A stretch of DNA of 44,885 nucleotides from UBA1443 sp964445745 (GCA_964445745.1 CAYULU010000010.1:1-44885), one strand, 5' to 3'. Positions 32,473 to 41,914 are shown, counted from the first letter of the stretch. Program-made: numbers and translations. The notes: generated by a model not told the origin, from the letters alone.

Positions 32473-33782
32473 GAAAGAAGGCGGCGTCGATTTTTTCCAT
32501 ACTCATGAAACCTTTTGCGGAAATTCACTCGGGAGAGAGGATGAAGACCTTTCTCATGTTCCTTTATTTTCTTTTGACCATTTCCACGCTCTATATCCTG
32601 AAACCTGTCCGGAGCTCTCTTTTCCTTTCTGAATTTAGCGCTGAAAAACTGCGGTTTATCAACATCGGTGAAGGGCTGTTTCTGATTTTAATCGTATGGC
32701 TTTATGCGCTTCTCGCGAAGCGGCTGACCCATAAAGTCCTTTACCCGCTGGTGCTTGGGTTCCTGATCGTGACGATGTTTCTTTTCTGGTATTTTATAAA
32801 ACGCGATCTGCCCTATCTTTCCGCGGGTTTTTATATCTGGCAATCCGCTTTTTCGGCGATGGTCACCACCCAGTTCTGGATTCTGGCGAACGATATTTTT
32901 CGTCCCAATGAAGCCAAAAGGCTTTTTGGGCTAATCATTAGCGGCGGATCACTGGGGGGAATCTTCGGAGGGTTTTTGACGAGCCTTTTTGTCAAGCGGT
33001 TTCCGACCGAAGACCTGCTTTTGATGGTTGCTCTTATCCTTCTGGCGTGTATTTTTCTGATCGGTATTCTCTGGAAAGAGATTGCTACGGACCAGTCGGG
33101 GAACACGGCCGATGTGGCACCTCTTCCAGAGGCAAAGGAAGGAAACGAAAATAACAAGAAGGACGCTTCAGGGAAGCATCCCTTTGGGGCCGGTTCTTAT
33201 ATTGCGTTGGTTGTCGGAATCGTCGTGCTTGCAAAAATGAGTTCTACGATCGTGGAGAACCAGTTTGGCGGAATGGTTCAACTCATGATCCAGGGTAAGG
33301 ACGCGATCACATCTTTTTACGGAAATTTTTATGGCTGGTTAAACGTGCTCTCCTTTTTTCTCCAGATCGTAATTACGGGGAAACTTTTAAAGCGTTTTGG
33401 TGTTGGGATCTCGCTTTGGATTCTCCCCCTGGGGCTTGCCGGACTTTCCTTTGTAAGCTTTCTTGCACCGGTACTTTTTGTGAGCACTTTTTACAAGCTC
33501 TATGATGCCGGGATGAATTATTCCATTCAGCAGGCCGGCAAAGAAATTCTTTACCTCCCGATCCCGGCGTCGCTCAGGCGCAGGGTAAAGCCCGCGATCG
33601 ACATGCTGGGTTATCGCGGCGCCAAGACGATTGCCGGACTTTACATGGCCATTTGCGCGCCGCTCTTTGGTTTTTCTGTTGAAAAGTTCGGACTGCTTGT
33701 CTTATTATTAATGCCACTTTGGTTTATTATCACCTGGGCCATACACTGCCGTCTCCGACGTTATGCTGAAGAAGGTTTTTAA
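32469..33782 (+). CDS. Npt1/Npt2-like MFS-fold transporter (ADP/ATP-carrier-like family)
   Basis: A 437-residue inner-membrane protein with about 12 hydrophobic segments. FLLTISTLYILKPVRSSLFLSE resembles the first helices of the bacterial/plastid nucleotide-transporter family, and FRPNEAKRLFGLI and GGSLGGIFGGF fit its central part. The charged loop at residues 210-235 splits two six-helix halves. Free-living bacteria carry distant members with unknown substrates, so nucleotide exchange should not be assumed. It overlaps yraN by 4 bases and the next gene by 20. It is the first gene of an envelope set that ends at the terminator at 37261. Confidence 0.62.
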   Translation: MRKKAASIFSILMKPFAEIHSGERMKTFLMFLYFLLTISTLYILKPVRSSLFLSEFSAEKLRFINIGEGLFLILIVWLYALLAKRLTHKVLYPLVLGFLIVTMFLFWYFIKRDLPYLSAGFYIWQSAFSAMVTTQFWILANDIFRPNEAKRLFGLIISGGSLGGIFGGFLTSLFVKRFPTEDLLLMVALILLACIFLIGILWKEIATDQSGNTADVAPLPEAKEGNENNKKDASGKHPFGAGSYIALVVGIVVLAKMSSTIVENQFGGMVQLMIQGKDAITSFYGNFYGWLNVLSFFLQIVITGKLLKRFGVGISLWILPLGLAGLSFVSFLAPVLFVSTFYKLYDAGMNYSIQQAGKEILYLPIPASLRRRVKPAIDMLGYRGAKTIAGLYMAICAPLFGFSVEKFGLLVLLLMPLWFIITWAIHCRLRRYAEEGF

Positions 33783-34296
33783 AGAAAAATCAAATAAAGC
33801 CGTAATTCTGTTCGGCGTTGCCTTGCTTGGATTGATGCTGGCTGAGCCGCGGGCTGTTTTTCCGGAAGAGGAAACGGAAGTTCGGGACGTCTGCATGCTG
33901 GAGAAGTTGGTGATTCCGGAAGAGTCCCCGGCGTTTCGACGTTTGCTGAGGACAACTCCTGCGACTTCGGAGTATCAGCGGGCAAGAATAGATTTTTTAA
34001 TTGAGCGGGTTGGGAAGTCGGATTTCGATTTTATCTGGAACGGGGAAAATTTTAATGGTCGGCGTGCGGCTTTTCATTTGAGATACAAATATGCCAAGTA
34101 CCGTTCCGAGGCGCCCACTGCCGAGGCCTTTATCACAAGCATCGCCTCATGGTCTCGTAAAACGGGTCGGCCCTATCTGGCGAGAATCGATGGGGAAATA
34201 TGTGAAGTTAGGGCTGTCTTGTTCAGAGAGCTGGCCCGTCTGGATCAAATGGCAATAGAGAGAAGGAACGAAACGGGAAATTTATCGGAGTCATGA
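33763..34296 (+). CDS. DUF5329-like secreted protein
   Basis: A 177-residue protein with a lysine-rich start and hydrophobic signal segment (residues 12-28). The block RIDFLIERVGKSDFDFIWNG, then AAFHLRYKY, then TAEAFITSIASWSRKTGRPYL looks like the DUF5329 family of periplasmic proteins, whose role is unknown. It begins 20 bases inside the transporter gene and overlaps the outer-membrane barrel gene by ATGA at 34293-34296. That tight packing suggests it works with the transporter, barrel or kinase-like protein that follow. The family call is from memory of the motif pattern. Confidence 0.6.
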   Translation: MLKKVFKEKSNKAVILFGVALLGLMLAEPRAVFPEEETEVRDVCMLEKLVIPEESPAFRRLLRTTPATSEYQRARIDFLIERVGKSDFDFIWNGENFNGRRAAFHLRYKYAKYRSEAPTAEAFITSIASWSRKTGRPYLARIDGEICEVRAVLFRELARLDQMAIERRNETGNLSES

Positions 34297-35606
34297 TAAA
34301 AATATACAAAAAATTACTCACCTTAATACTGATTCTGTTGTTTTTGGCCGGAAATTCTTATGCCCAGGACGCGTATGCCCCCGTTTATCCGCAGGAACCT
34401 CTCAAAGCCAAAAGCCTTAAGGATCCGGTTTCTTCTCTGTTGGAACTGCCTTTCCGCCTTGTCAGGTGGCCTATTGATCAAAGCCTTGTTTACATTGGGA
34501 AACACCATGTCGACAAAAAGGCATTTCACATTTACGACAAAATCAAGGGCTACGGAGTGACGCCTCACATTGCCTTTACGGATTCTGCCATTCTCCCTCT
34601 GGTAGGATTGGAGCTCGATCTTATGTCGATGGCCCGGCAAAAAACCGAGCATCCGGATATTGTTGTGAACGCCTCCGTGCGATATGCCATGCACAACCTT
34701 TTTATCGTGGATTCGAAGGTAGGGGTGAACCGTATTGCCGGAACCGGTCTTTATACGTTCGGGAATTTTAACTTTGATCACCGTAGTAGGGAACCTTTTT
34801 ATGGAATCGGTCCGAGGACGAGTCTCGGGGACAGTTCCTCGATCCGGATGGAGACCACGTATCTGGCGTGGAATGCCGGGTATGAGTTTTCCCCGTCGCT
34901 TGATGTGGTCGGAACCTTTGCTTTTAAAGAGAATCAGATTAAACATCGCGCGCATAAGGGGAAGGGTGATATGACGGAGATCTTTGCGGGTCAGGATATC
35001 CCGGGGATCTACGGAGGAGAAGAGCTGAACTGGAAGATGGAATTGGTTCGTGATACGCGGGACACCAAAGACGAGGCATCCAAAGGCAGTTATCAGAAGC
35101 TGAGCGTAAAGTTGACCGAAGGGGTTGATAGCACAAAGGCCCGGTTTTTGACCTATCAGTTTGATACAGCAAAATATTTTAGCCTTAAGTCCCCGAGGAG
35201 AGTGCTTGCGATCAGAGCTTTTGGGGAACACAACGATGAAATCAATCATGGCACGATCCCTTTTTATGACATGGCAAGATTGGGCGGCATGGGGTCTTCT
35301 CAAAGGACGAGCGAAGCTCACCGGGCTTTTGTTTATAACCGTTTTTATGGAGAAAGCGCGGTTCTCTTCAGCCTGGAATACCGTTACGCCATCTGGGAAT
35401 ACCGAGATTTCAGACTGAATGCCTCGGTTTTTTTGGATGAAGGACAGGTTTTTAACGAATTTAACAAGTTTAAATTCAGTGATTTTCGTGAATCCTACGG
35501 GCTTGGATTTTATCTTAGCTATGCCAAACATACGCTTTTGAATTTTACCGTTGCACATGGTGATGAGGGGACACGAGTGTATGTTAAAAACAGGGTGCCT
35601 TTTTAG
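34293..35606 (+). CDS. outer-membrane beta-barrel protein, D15/BamA-type surface antigen without POTRA domains
   Basis: A 437-residue exported protein. The signal peptide ends SYA|QD near residue 26. A linker with LLELPFRLVRWPIDQ leads to a region rich in alternating beta-strand patterns from residue about 85 to the end. RDTRDTKDEASKGSYQKLSV and YGESAVLFSLEYRYAIW resemble Omp85 C-terminal barrels. The final residue is Phe, typical of proteins inserted by Bam. No POTRA repeats are present, and the loop-6 V-R-G-F/Y motif is not clear. Its stop lies 13 bases from the kinase-like gene, suggesting a pair at the cell surface. Ligand unknown. Confidence 0.65.
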   Translation: MIKIYKKLLTLILILLFLAGNSYAQDAYAPVYPQEPLKAKSLKDPVSSLLELPFRLVRWPIDQSLVYIGKHHVDKKAFHIYDKIKGYGVTPHIAFTDSAILPLVGLELDLMSMARQKTEHPDIVVNASVRYAMHNLFIVDSKVGVNRIAGTGLYTFGNFNFDHRSREPFYGIGPRTSLGDSSSIRMETTYLAWNAGYEFSPSLDVVGTFAFKENQIKHRAHKGKGDMTEIFAGQDIPGIYGGEELNWKMELVRDTRDTKDEASKGSYQKLSVKLTEGVDSTKARFLTYQFDTAKYFSLKSPRRVLAIRAFGEHNDEINHGTIPFYDMARLGGMGSSQRTSEAHRAFVYNRFYGESAVLFSLEYRYAIWEYRDFRLNASVFLDEGQVFNEFNKFKFSDFRESYGLGFYLSYAKHTLLNFTVAHGDEGTRVYVKNRVPF

Positions 35607-35619
35607 GCGCTGGGGAAAT

Positions 35620-37260
35620 ATGATGAACGATCGATTGATGAAAAAGGGGATGATATTTTGGGTTGGGGCCTTATTAGCGATAGTGCTCCCCGGGACGCTT
35701 CGTGCGGAAAGCTCCCAATTCAAGGAAAGAGCGACCACCCTTTACAAGGATGTGTTTGACCAGAACGTCTATTACGAAGGTGTGAATCAGTTGGATTTCG
35801 GGAGGTGGGGAAGGAAGTTGTTGGATCGTGAAATTCCGGCAGCCAATGTAAATATTTTTGATGAAGTGCCGGATTCGGCATTTTTTACTAATCGACACGC
35901 CCGGGAGCGTCTCTCTGCGGAAGAACTGGAGAAGGGTTATTCTGAGACCGAAGGGCCTGATTTGAGTACGCCGATGATGGTGACCAAGGGGAAACAGGAG
36001 GGACTCCATCCGGGTTTTTTTATCCGGGATGCCAGAGGAGATGCCTATTGTCTGAAATTTGATGCGGAAGGATATCTGGAGTTGGCGACCGCAGCGGAAG
36101 TCATCGCGTCCCGGTTTTATCATGCGATCGGATACAACGTACCCCAGTACACGATGTTTCGATTTCGGGCAGAAGATATTGTGGTGGGTGAGAACGCCTA
36201 CACCTATGATGACACCGGATTTCGAAAAAAAATGACGACCGACTTGTTAGATCAATATCTGTCCTTTTTACCCATTACGGAAGAAGGGGAGTACCTGGCG
36301 TCTGCCAGTAAGATTGTCCCCGGCAGGAATGCGGGGCACTTTAGTTTTCATTCCCGACGCAAGGAGGATCCCGAAGATGCGGTCAATCACCGCGACCGAC
36401 GTGAAATCCGGGCGCTGTCTGTTTTTTCAATGTGGCTCAACAACTACGATGTCCGTGAAAGTAATGCGCTGGACATGGAAGTGGTAGAGAACGGAAAGCC
36501 GGTCCTTAAACATTACTTGATCGATTTTAATAGTGCTCTCGGGGCCGCGCACGGCGGTCCCAAACCCCCCATGTTTGGGCATGAACACATGATCGATTAC
36601 GGGGAATCGGCTAAAGCGTTTTTTTCTCTCGGTTTGTGGGAAAAACCATGGCAGGAAAAATGGCGGATTGCTAATGAACAGCCGCATGAGTCGCCCGCCG
36701 TGGGGTATTTTAGCAACGAAGGTTTTGATCCTGAGTCCCACAAGGTTCAGCTACCTTACGAAACCTTCCGGGTTTTGACAAAGGCTGACGGTTTCTGGGC
36801 CGCAAAAATCATGATGAGTTTTACAGATGAGGATGTTCGTGCCATGGTTAAGGCGGGGCAATATTCAAGAGAAGAAGATGAAGACTACATCACGAAGACG
36901 CTAATTGAGCGCCGGGACATGATTGGCCGTTACTGGTTTTCACAGACAACACCGCTGGATCAGTTTGAACTGAGCGGAAATGTTTTGCGATTCAGAGATC
37001 TTGCCCTCCATTACGGGTGGGGCGATCCGGACGCGATCGATTATACTGCCGAAGTTTTTTCCGGTTCACAAAGACGGAAACCAAGCGAAATTTTAACCTC
37101 TCAAGAACCAGTATTTTCTCTTAACCCGCAATGCATGAGTTCGAATCAGACTATTGAGGTCAGAATTCGTGTCAGTCGACGGGGTGATGAGGATCCAAAC
37201 CCCTACATCAAAATTATTCTGGATGAGGGTGGCGTTCGGCAGATCAGACACGAGGATTAA
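35620..37260 (+). CDS. secreted protein with kinase-fold signatures
   Basis: From ATG 35620 (GGGGAA upstream) it has 546 residues with a signal peptide ending about LRA|ES. No named family is recognised, but kinase-like residues appear in the expected order. They are a strand lysine K146 (YCLKFD), helix glutamate E160 (AAEVIASRFYHAIG), a catalytic-loop D277...N282 (NNYDVRESN) and a metal-binding D302-F (LIDFNSALG). This order resembles HipA, CotH, FAM20 and lipid-kinase relatives. Exported kinases of this kind are rare in bacteria, and phosphorylation activity is not proven. It is adjacent to the outer-membrane barrel gene and probably on the same transcript. The long C-terminal half (residues 330-546) shows no known motif. 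Confidence 0.6.
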   Translation: MMNDRLMKKGMIFWVGALLAIVLPGTLRAESSQFKERATTLYKDVFDQNVYYEGVNQLDFGRWGRKLLDREIPAANVNIFDEVPDSAFFTNRHARERLSAEELEKGYSETEGPDLSTPMMVTKGKQEGLHPGFFIRDARGDAYCLKFDAEGYLELATAAEVIASRFYHAIGYNVPQYTMFRFRAEDIVVGENAYTYDDTGFRKKMTTDLLDQYLSFLPITEEGEYLASASKIVPGRNAGHFSFHSRRKEDPEDAVNHRDRREIRALSVFSMWLNNYDVRESNALDMEVVENGKPVLKHYLIDFNSALGAAHGGPKPPMFGHEHMIDYGESAKAFFSLGLWEKPWQEKWRIANEQPHESPAVGYFSNEGFDPESHKVQLPYETFRVLTKADGFWAAKIMMSFTDEDVRAMVKAGQYSREEDEDYITKTLIERRDMIGRYWFSQTTPLDQFELSGNVLRFRDLALHYGWGDPDAIDYTAEVFSGSQRRKPSEILTSQEPVFSLNPQCMSSNQTIEVRIRVSRRGDEDPNPYIKIILDEGGVRQIRHED

Positions 37261-37325
37261 AATAATACCGGAGGTAGCGGATCTTAAAACTAAAAACCGC
37301 TGTCTCCGGTATTATTGTTTTTAGA
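37261..37325 (+). terminator. strong intrinsic terminator of the envelope operon
   Basis: AATAATACCGGAG at 37261-37273 pairs perfectly with CTCCGGTATTATT at 37304-37316. An inner AGCGG/CCGCT stem (37276-37280 with 37297-37301) continues it, and GTTTTT follows on the plus strand. It begins directly after the kinase-like gene's stop. The 229-base spacer to the convergent histidine-kinase gene holds nothing else recognisable. Confidence 0.85.
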
Positions 37326-37489
37326 ATTATAAGAAGGTGTTTGCGAATTTGATTCTCCAATTGTGCCTTTGGCAGAACATTCAAATTCACAATAGCTTGC
37401 CTTTCTACTCAGAATCGGTTCCGTAAGTTCCTTTTGTGATTCCCAGTCCCTTGAGAAATATTGGGTCTGAAATACTTGTACAACCGCCT

Positions 37490-39757
37490 CTAGCCCCCCG
37501 GATTGGCAATGGGCTGGGAGAGAGGTAGTGAGAAGGAAAATAGGCTACCTTTTTTATACTCCGATTCTACGGAAACGGTTCCGTGATGCGCCTCCACAAT
37601 TTTTTTTGAGATAGCCAGCCCAAGTCCAGTTCCGCCCGGAGCGATGGTTTGAGCCGATTCCAGCTGAGAAAATTTTCTAAAAATTTTGGGCAAGTCTTTT
37701 TGCTGGATTCCGATACCCGTATCCTGCACTGAAACTATCACGCGGTTGTTTTCAAAAGCTGTCGAGAGGGTGATCGAGCCTTGAGAAGTGAACTTGATGG
37801 CATTTTGCAGAAAGTTTGTAATGACCTGCATGATCTTGTCAGGATCCATATCGGCTACTGGAACAGATGCGTTTGTTTTAACTTCAAAACGAAGATTTTT
37901 TTCCTTAACGAGCGGTCCCATGGCTTCGGCAACATCACAAACGAGGGTATTGATATCTGTTTTTTTGATCCGGAATTCAATGACCCCGGCGTCCAGTTTA
38001 TGAAAAGCGAGGACGTCATTCACAAGCCGCGTTAAACGGTCCGCACATCGTTTCGATATTTCAAGGATCTCTTTTTGCTCGGCATTCAGCGGCCCTGTCA
38101 GCCCCTCTAGGACAATGTTGAGGCCTTCCTTGACAGAGTGGATAGGGGTTCGAAGTTCATGGGAAACCATCTGGATCAGGTCGGACTTGATTTCGATGGA
38201 TTCCCGGTATTTGTGTTCCGTAATATCCCTGGCGAAACAATGGAATCCATCAAAAAATTTGTTCTCGCCACTGGGGGGGATCAAGACAAGGTACTGATGA
38301 AACATTGATCCATCTTTCCGGAGGGCCCTGACTTCCATCTCTAATTTTCCGGTTTTCTCCAGTTTCTCGGCAGCGGTTTTTACTTTACTCTGGTCTTCTT
38401 GGCTTACTGTTAAAAACAGATTCAGTCCGGCCATTTCTTCCGGTGCGTATCCCAGCATGGCGGCATAAGCCTTATTCACCATCAGAAATTTCATATTCTT
38501 ATCGAGACGGGCAATTCCATCCAGGGCATTTTCCATGGCGGTCACATTTTCCACGAGCTGTTTTTCCGTCATGATTCGCTGAGTGATGTCCTCCGAAATC
38601 CCGAGCAGATAAATGGGCTTTCCGGATTCGTCGAGGATCGGAATTTTTTTGGTGTGTAAAACTCTAGACCCTTTTCCCAGGGTGTTGATGGGCTCTTCAG
38701 TGATTTCTACCAGAACCTTGTTTTTGAGAGTATCGCGGTCTTTTTGGATAAAAAAATCAGCTTGCTCTTTGGGGAAAAAGAAATAGTCGTTTTTACCGAT
38801 GAGTTCTTTGCGAGAGTAACCGAGGAGCTGTTCGCCGGCTCGATTGAAACGAATAAAACGCAACTCATTTGCTTCTTTGATAAAAATCATGTCCGGAATG
38901 TTTTCAATCACTGAATCCAGAAAGATATTTGCATTCCTAAGATCATTTTCTGCCCGTAATTTTTCCTGAACTTCGCCCTGGAGTTGCTGGTTTGATGCCG
39001 AAAGCTCAGCGGCCTTTTGTTCCAGTTCCAATGTCCGTTCCCAGACTTTTTTTTCAAGGGTCTGATTGACGTTTTTCAGCTGGTCGAGATACCCTCTGAT
39101 TTTCCGGATGATGGGGACGAAGATGAGAAATCCGGTTGTCAGAAGAGCCACCAGGGTCGAGACAAAGAAAATAATCCCCAGATTTTTCAGGAAAACAATG
39201 CGCTGGAGGCTTTCCCTTTGGTACTGACGAACGCTTCCTCGGAGCATGCTTAGCGCACGTAGTGTTTTTGCGTTCAAGGACCGAAGCTGGGGATAATCAG
39301 AGCTGACATGAACCGGAGAGCCCAGCATGAAATTTTTTACGGAATCAATATAGCCCATGATTTCATCGTTGAGTCGGGAGGGAGGATGGCAATAGAGGCG
39401 ATAAAGAGTTTGCTGAAGGTCTGCGGGGAGAGAAGAGATTGAGAGGCTCGCGGGTTGATTGTTTGCAAAAACCAGTGTCAGCGAAAGGGCTTCATGGACT
39501 TCTTTTCTCAGGATCTGTCGCTCCGGCGGGGTGTTGGACTGTGCGTATTCAGATGCGAGAAAATTGGCCTTGTGAATAAATCCCCATTGATTTTCCATGG
39601 TCGCAATAACTAGCGCGTCGCGCTCGGCTTGTTTTACCTCATAAATCAGAAGCATGAAGGCGCCGGTAGCCAGGACAGCCAACAAGGCCAAGGTCAGGAT
39701 AAAGCGGATTTTCGTGAAGAAAATGACAGGGTCTTCGTCGCGGTGAGCTGGAGTCAT
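37490..39757 (-). CDS. membrane sensor histidine kinase with two PAS domains
   Basis: A 755-residue hybrid-free sensor. TM helices at about residues 17-37 and 208-228 flank a periplasmic sensing region of about 165 residues. A coiled coil (KKVWERTLELEQKAAELSASN) leads to two PAS domains at about 285-400 and 405-520. The first includes SVIENIPDMIFIK, the second MENALDGIARLDKNMKF. The kinase core has the H-box VSHELRTPIHSV, N-box NFLQNAIKFT, G1 VQDTGIGIQQ and G2 GGTGLGLAISK. It should autophosphorylate and pass phosphate to the response regulators encoded upstream. Its start overlaps the stop of the GGDEF-EAL gene by 4 bases. The ligand sensed is unknown. Confidence 0.92.
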   Translation of the reverse strand: MTPAHRDEDPVIFFTKIRFILTLALLAVLATGAFMLLIYEVKQAERDALVIATMENQWGFIHKANFLASEYAQSNTPPERQILRKEVHEALSLTLVFANNQPASLSISSLPADLQQTLYRLYCHPPSRLNDEIMGYIDSVKNFMLGSPVHVSSDYPQLRSLNAKTLRALSMLRGSVRQYQRESLQRIVFLKNLGIIFFVSTLVALLTTGFLIFVPIIRKIRGYLDQLKNVNQTLEKKVWERTLELEQKAAELSASNQQLQGEVQEKLRAENDLRNANIFLDSVIENIPDMIFIKEANELRFIRFNRAGEQLLGYSRKELIGKNDYFFFPKEQADFFIQKDRDTLKNKVLVEITEEPINTLGKGSRVLHTKKIPILDESGKPIYLLGISEDITQRIMTEKQLVENVTAMENALDGIARLDKNMKFLMVNKAYAAMLGYAPEEMAGLNLFLTVSQEDQSKVKTAAEKLEKTGKLEMEVRALRKDGSMFHQYLVLIPPSGENKFFDGFHCFARDITEHKYRESIEIKSDLIQMVSHELRTPIHSVKEGLNIVLEGLTGPLNAEQKEILEISKRCADRLTRLVNDVLAFHKLDAGVIEFRIKKTDINTLVCDVAEAMGPLVKEKNLRFEVKTNASVPVADMDPDKIMQVITNFLQNAIKFTSQGSITLSTAFENNRVIVSVQDTGIGIQQKDLPKIFRKFSQLESAQTIAPGGTGLGLAISKKIVEAHHGTVSVESEYKKGSLFSFSLPLSQPIANPGG

Positions 39758-41448
39758 GCAGGGACTCCTAAATAAAAACCCTGTCCATATTTCACACCAA
39801 GCCCTTTGAGGGTCTCAAGATCTTCCTGCGACTCAATCCCCTCCGCGATCACTTCAGCGCCCAAGTCTTCAGCGACCTTGAGAACTCGCCGGAGCGTTCT
39901 TTCAATGTGTGTGTCCTGCGCGATCCCCCGGATATATCTTTTATCCAGTTTGATAACGTCTGGTTCAAGGAGAATAAGGTTTTCAAGGCAAGTGTTTCCA
40001 AACCCGACGTCGTCGATCGCGATCGAAACGCCAGACCGCTTAAAGGTTTCTACAGGACCAATCAGGTGGGAAGGATCGCCGAGGATTTGTTGTTCGCTGA
40101 TTTCCAGACAGTAACTTCTGGCAGGACAACTGGCGGAGAGCTTTTCAACGACCTCGCCGGGAGAAATATCAACGATGGTTGCAGGAAAAAGATTAATGTG
40201 CCGGTGAAGCTCGGGAGCGAGGGGAGCCGAGGCCGAGACACAGGAACGGAAACAATAATGATCGACGAGAGTGAGCATGTTTTGTTCCCGTGCAATCCGG
40301 AAAAAATCATTCGGCATCGCAATCGAGGCATTGTTGAGCCGGCTCAAAAATTCATAGCCTATGATGGAAAGGTCCGCCAGATTCAGGATGGGTTGTTTGA
40401 GTGCGAAAAAATCTGCTCCCCGACGGAGAACGGCAGAGAATTGCTCAGCGTAGGTGGGGATTGTGGCGCTGGGGGAACTAACTTCCCCTTCCTCGAGAGA
40501 GATGCAATTTTTTCCTTTTTGTTTGCTCTGACGGAGCAAAGGATCCGCGATCGCAAGCAGTTCATCGACGGATGTTACGTTGTTGGAAACGGGGGTTAAC
40601 CCGATACTTGCCGTGATTCGGAGCGTATTGCAATCGCTGACATAAATCACAGTGTCAGCGACGGCCATTCGGATTCGCTCTGCCAGATGGATTCCTTCGT
40701 CCCGACTTGTTTTGGGAAGAAGAAGAATGAATTCATCCCCTCCAATTCGTGCCACATGATCGGTTCCTCGAACTGATTCCTTGATCTTTTTCGCAATTTC
40801 CTTAAGAAGAATATCGCCCACGGGATGTCCCAGAGAATCATTGATGTGCTTAAAATTATCGATATCAAGGAGAAGCGCAAGGAGACTGTGGGTTTCTCTT
40901 AGCCCTAGCTGAAGCTCCCGGGTCAAAGCTTGCTGAAGGCCGCGCCGATTAAAAAGTTCAGTCAGGGGGTCCAGCAGGGCCATTTTTTCGAGGCGTAAAT
41001 TGGTTTCCTTGAGCCGTCCTGTGACGGATGCCAGCTTCTCCTTGATCCGGTGGCGGTCAATCGCGTGGTGGATGATTCGCGTGAGAAAGCGTGAGCTAAT
41101 ATCACTTTTAACCAGGTAATCTTCTGCGCCGCGCCGGACGGCATCAATCGCGACTTGATCGTTATCGAGACCGGTCATGATGACGACGGGTTTGTGCCTG
41201 GCTTCAGCCTTGATCTTTGAGAAGGTCTCAATGCCGGAGGAGTCGGGAAGCATGAGATCAAGCAGGATGAGATCATGGTTGTCGGCCCGGAGAGATTCGA
41301 GGGCCCCTTCAAGGGAAGGGCAGATCGTGATAGCGAGCGACGGATTTTTTTCTTTACTCAGGCGAATTTTCAGAATGTTAGCAAAGTCTAAATCATCTTC
41401 AACCAGCAAAATATTCCAACTCGTCACATCACCGCGCTTTTCGATCAT
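39754..41448 (-). CDS. response regulator with GGDEF and EAL domains
   Basis: A 564-residue cyclic-di-GMP switch. The receiver domain (residues about 12-125) has VEDDLDF, the phospho-acceptor region LLDLMLPDSSG and MTGLD. A GGDEF domain follows with an intact active site, RIGGDEFILLLP, predicting diguanylate cyclase activity. The EAL domain is variant: the signature is EFL in GYEFLSRL, DDVGFGN replaces DDFGTG, while INLFP, LEISEQQ, VIKLDKRYI and AEGIESQE retain most catalytic positions. It may both make and degrade c-di-GMP. It is preceded by a receiver-only protein and overlaps the sensor kinase gene, forming one signalling operon. RBS AAGAAGGGAGAG upstream. Confidence 0.9.
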   Translation of the reverse strand: MIEKRGDVTSWNILLVEDDLDFANILKIRLSKEKNPSLAITICPSLEGALESLRADNHDLILLDLMLPDSSGIETFSKIKAEARHKPVVIMTGLDNDQVAIDAVRRGAEDYLVKSDISSRFLTRIIHHAIDRHRIKEKLASVTGRLKETNLRLEKMALLDPLTELFNRRGLQQALTRELQLGLRETHSLLALLLDIDNFKHINDSLGHPVGDILLKEIAKKIKESVRGTDHVARIGGDEFILLLPKTSRDEGIHLAERIRMAVADTVIYVSDCNTLRITASIGLTPVSNNVTSVDELLAIADPLLRQSKQKGKNCISLEEGEVSSPSATIPTYAEQFSAVLRRGADFFALKQPILNLADLSIIGYEFLSRLNNASIAMPNDFFRIAREQNMLTLVDHYCFRSCVSASAPLAPELHRHINLFPATIVDISPGEVVEKLSASCPARSYCLEISEQQILGDPSHLIGPVETFKRSGVSIAIDDVGFGNTCLENLILLEPDVIKLDKRYIRGIAQDTHIERTLRRVLKVAEDLGAEVIAEGIESQEDLETLKGLGVKYGQGFYLGVPA

Positions 41449-41461
41449 GTGCTCTCCCTTC

Positions 41462-41914
41462 TTAGGACGACATGATACGATTAATTTCTAGCAAAAGATC
41501 GTCGAACTCGTAGGGCTTTGTCAGGTAGGCATCTGCCCCAATGACTTTTCCGACTACTTTGTCGACCAGGGTATCTTTGCCGGTTAACATGATGATGGGG
41601 ATTCTAGCAATCTTTTCGTCAAAGCTTTCCCGAAGAGCTTTGCAGACTTCTTCACCGGGAAGTTTAGGGATCATCAGATCAAGAATTAAAAGATCCGGGG
41701 TTTTATCGATGGCTTCCTTGAGGCCTGTCGCGCCGTCAAACACGGCGGTGACTTCATAACCAAGCTTCTGGAGTCTTAATGTGAGGAACTTGCTGGCGCT
41801 CGGCTCGTCTTCAACGATCAAGATACGTTTTTTCTGTGTATTTGGCATTTGCAACTCAGAGATGCTCCCGGACTGCGAAGTAACAGGGGCATGATCTTGC
41901 GCTTTCATGACCAT
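41462..41914 (-). CDS. receiver-domain response regulator
   Basis: A CheY-like single-domain protein of 150 residues when started at 41914, six bases after GAGGAGG. The receiver fold has RILIVEDEPSASKFL, phospho-Asp in LLILDLMIPKLPGEE, and the conserved MLTGKD and YLTKPYEFDDLL (Thr/Lys of the switch). No output domain is present, so it probably relays phosphate or docks to a partner. The N-terminal 35 residues before the receiver are low in conservation. A longer start at 41965 is possible. The GGDEF-EAL gene begins 13 bases after its stop. Confidence 0.88.
   Translation of the reverse strand: MVMKAQDHAPVTSQSGSISELQMPNTQKKRILIVEDEPSASKFLTLRLQKLGYEVTAVFDGATGLKEAIDKTPDLLILDLMIPKLPGEEVCKALRESFDEKIARIPIIMLTGKDTLVDKVVGKVIGADAYLTKPYEFDDLLLEINRIMSS

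Noticed and set aside
34323..35738. Long minus-strand frame of 471 codons opposite the outer-membrane barrel gene
   Set aside because: The plus-strand frame has a signal peptide, beta-strand pattern and terminal Phe, and is coupled to its neighbours; the minus frame has no recognisable motif.
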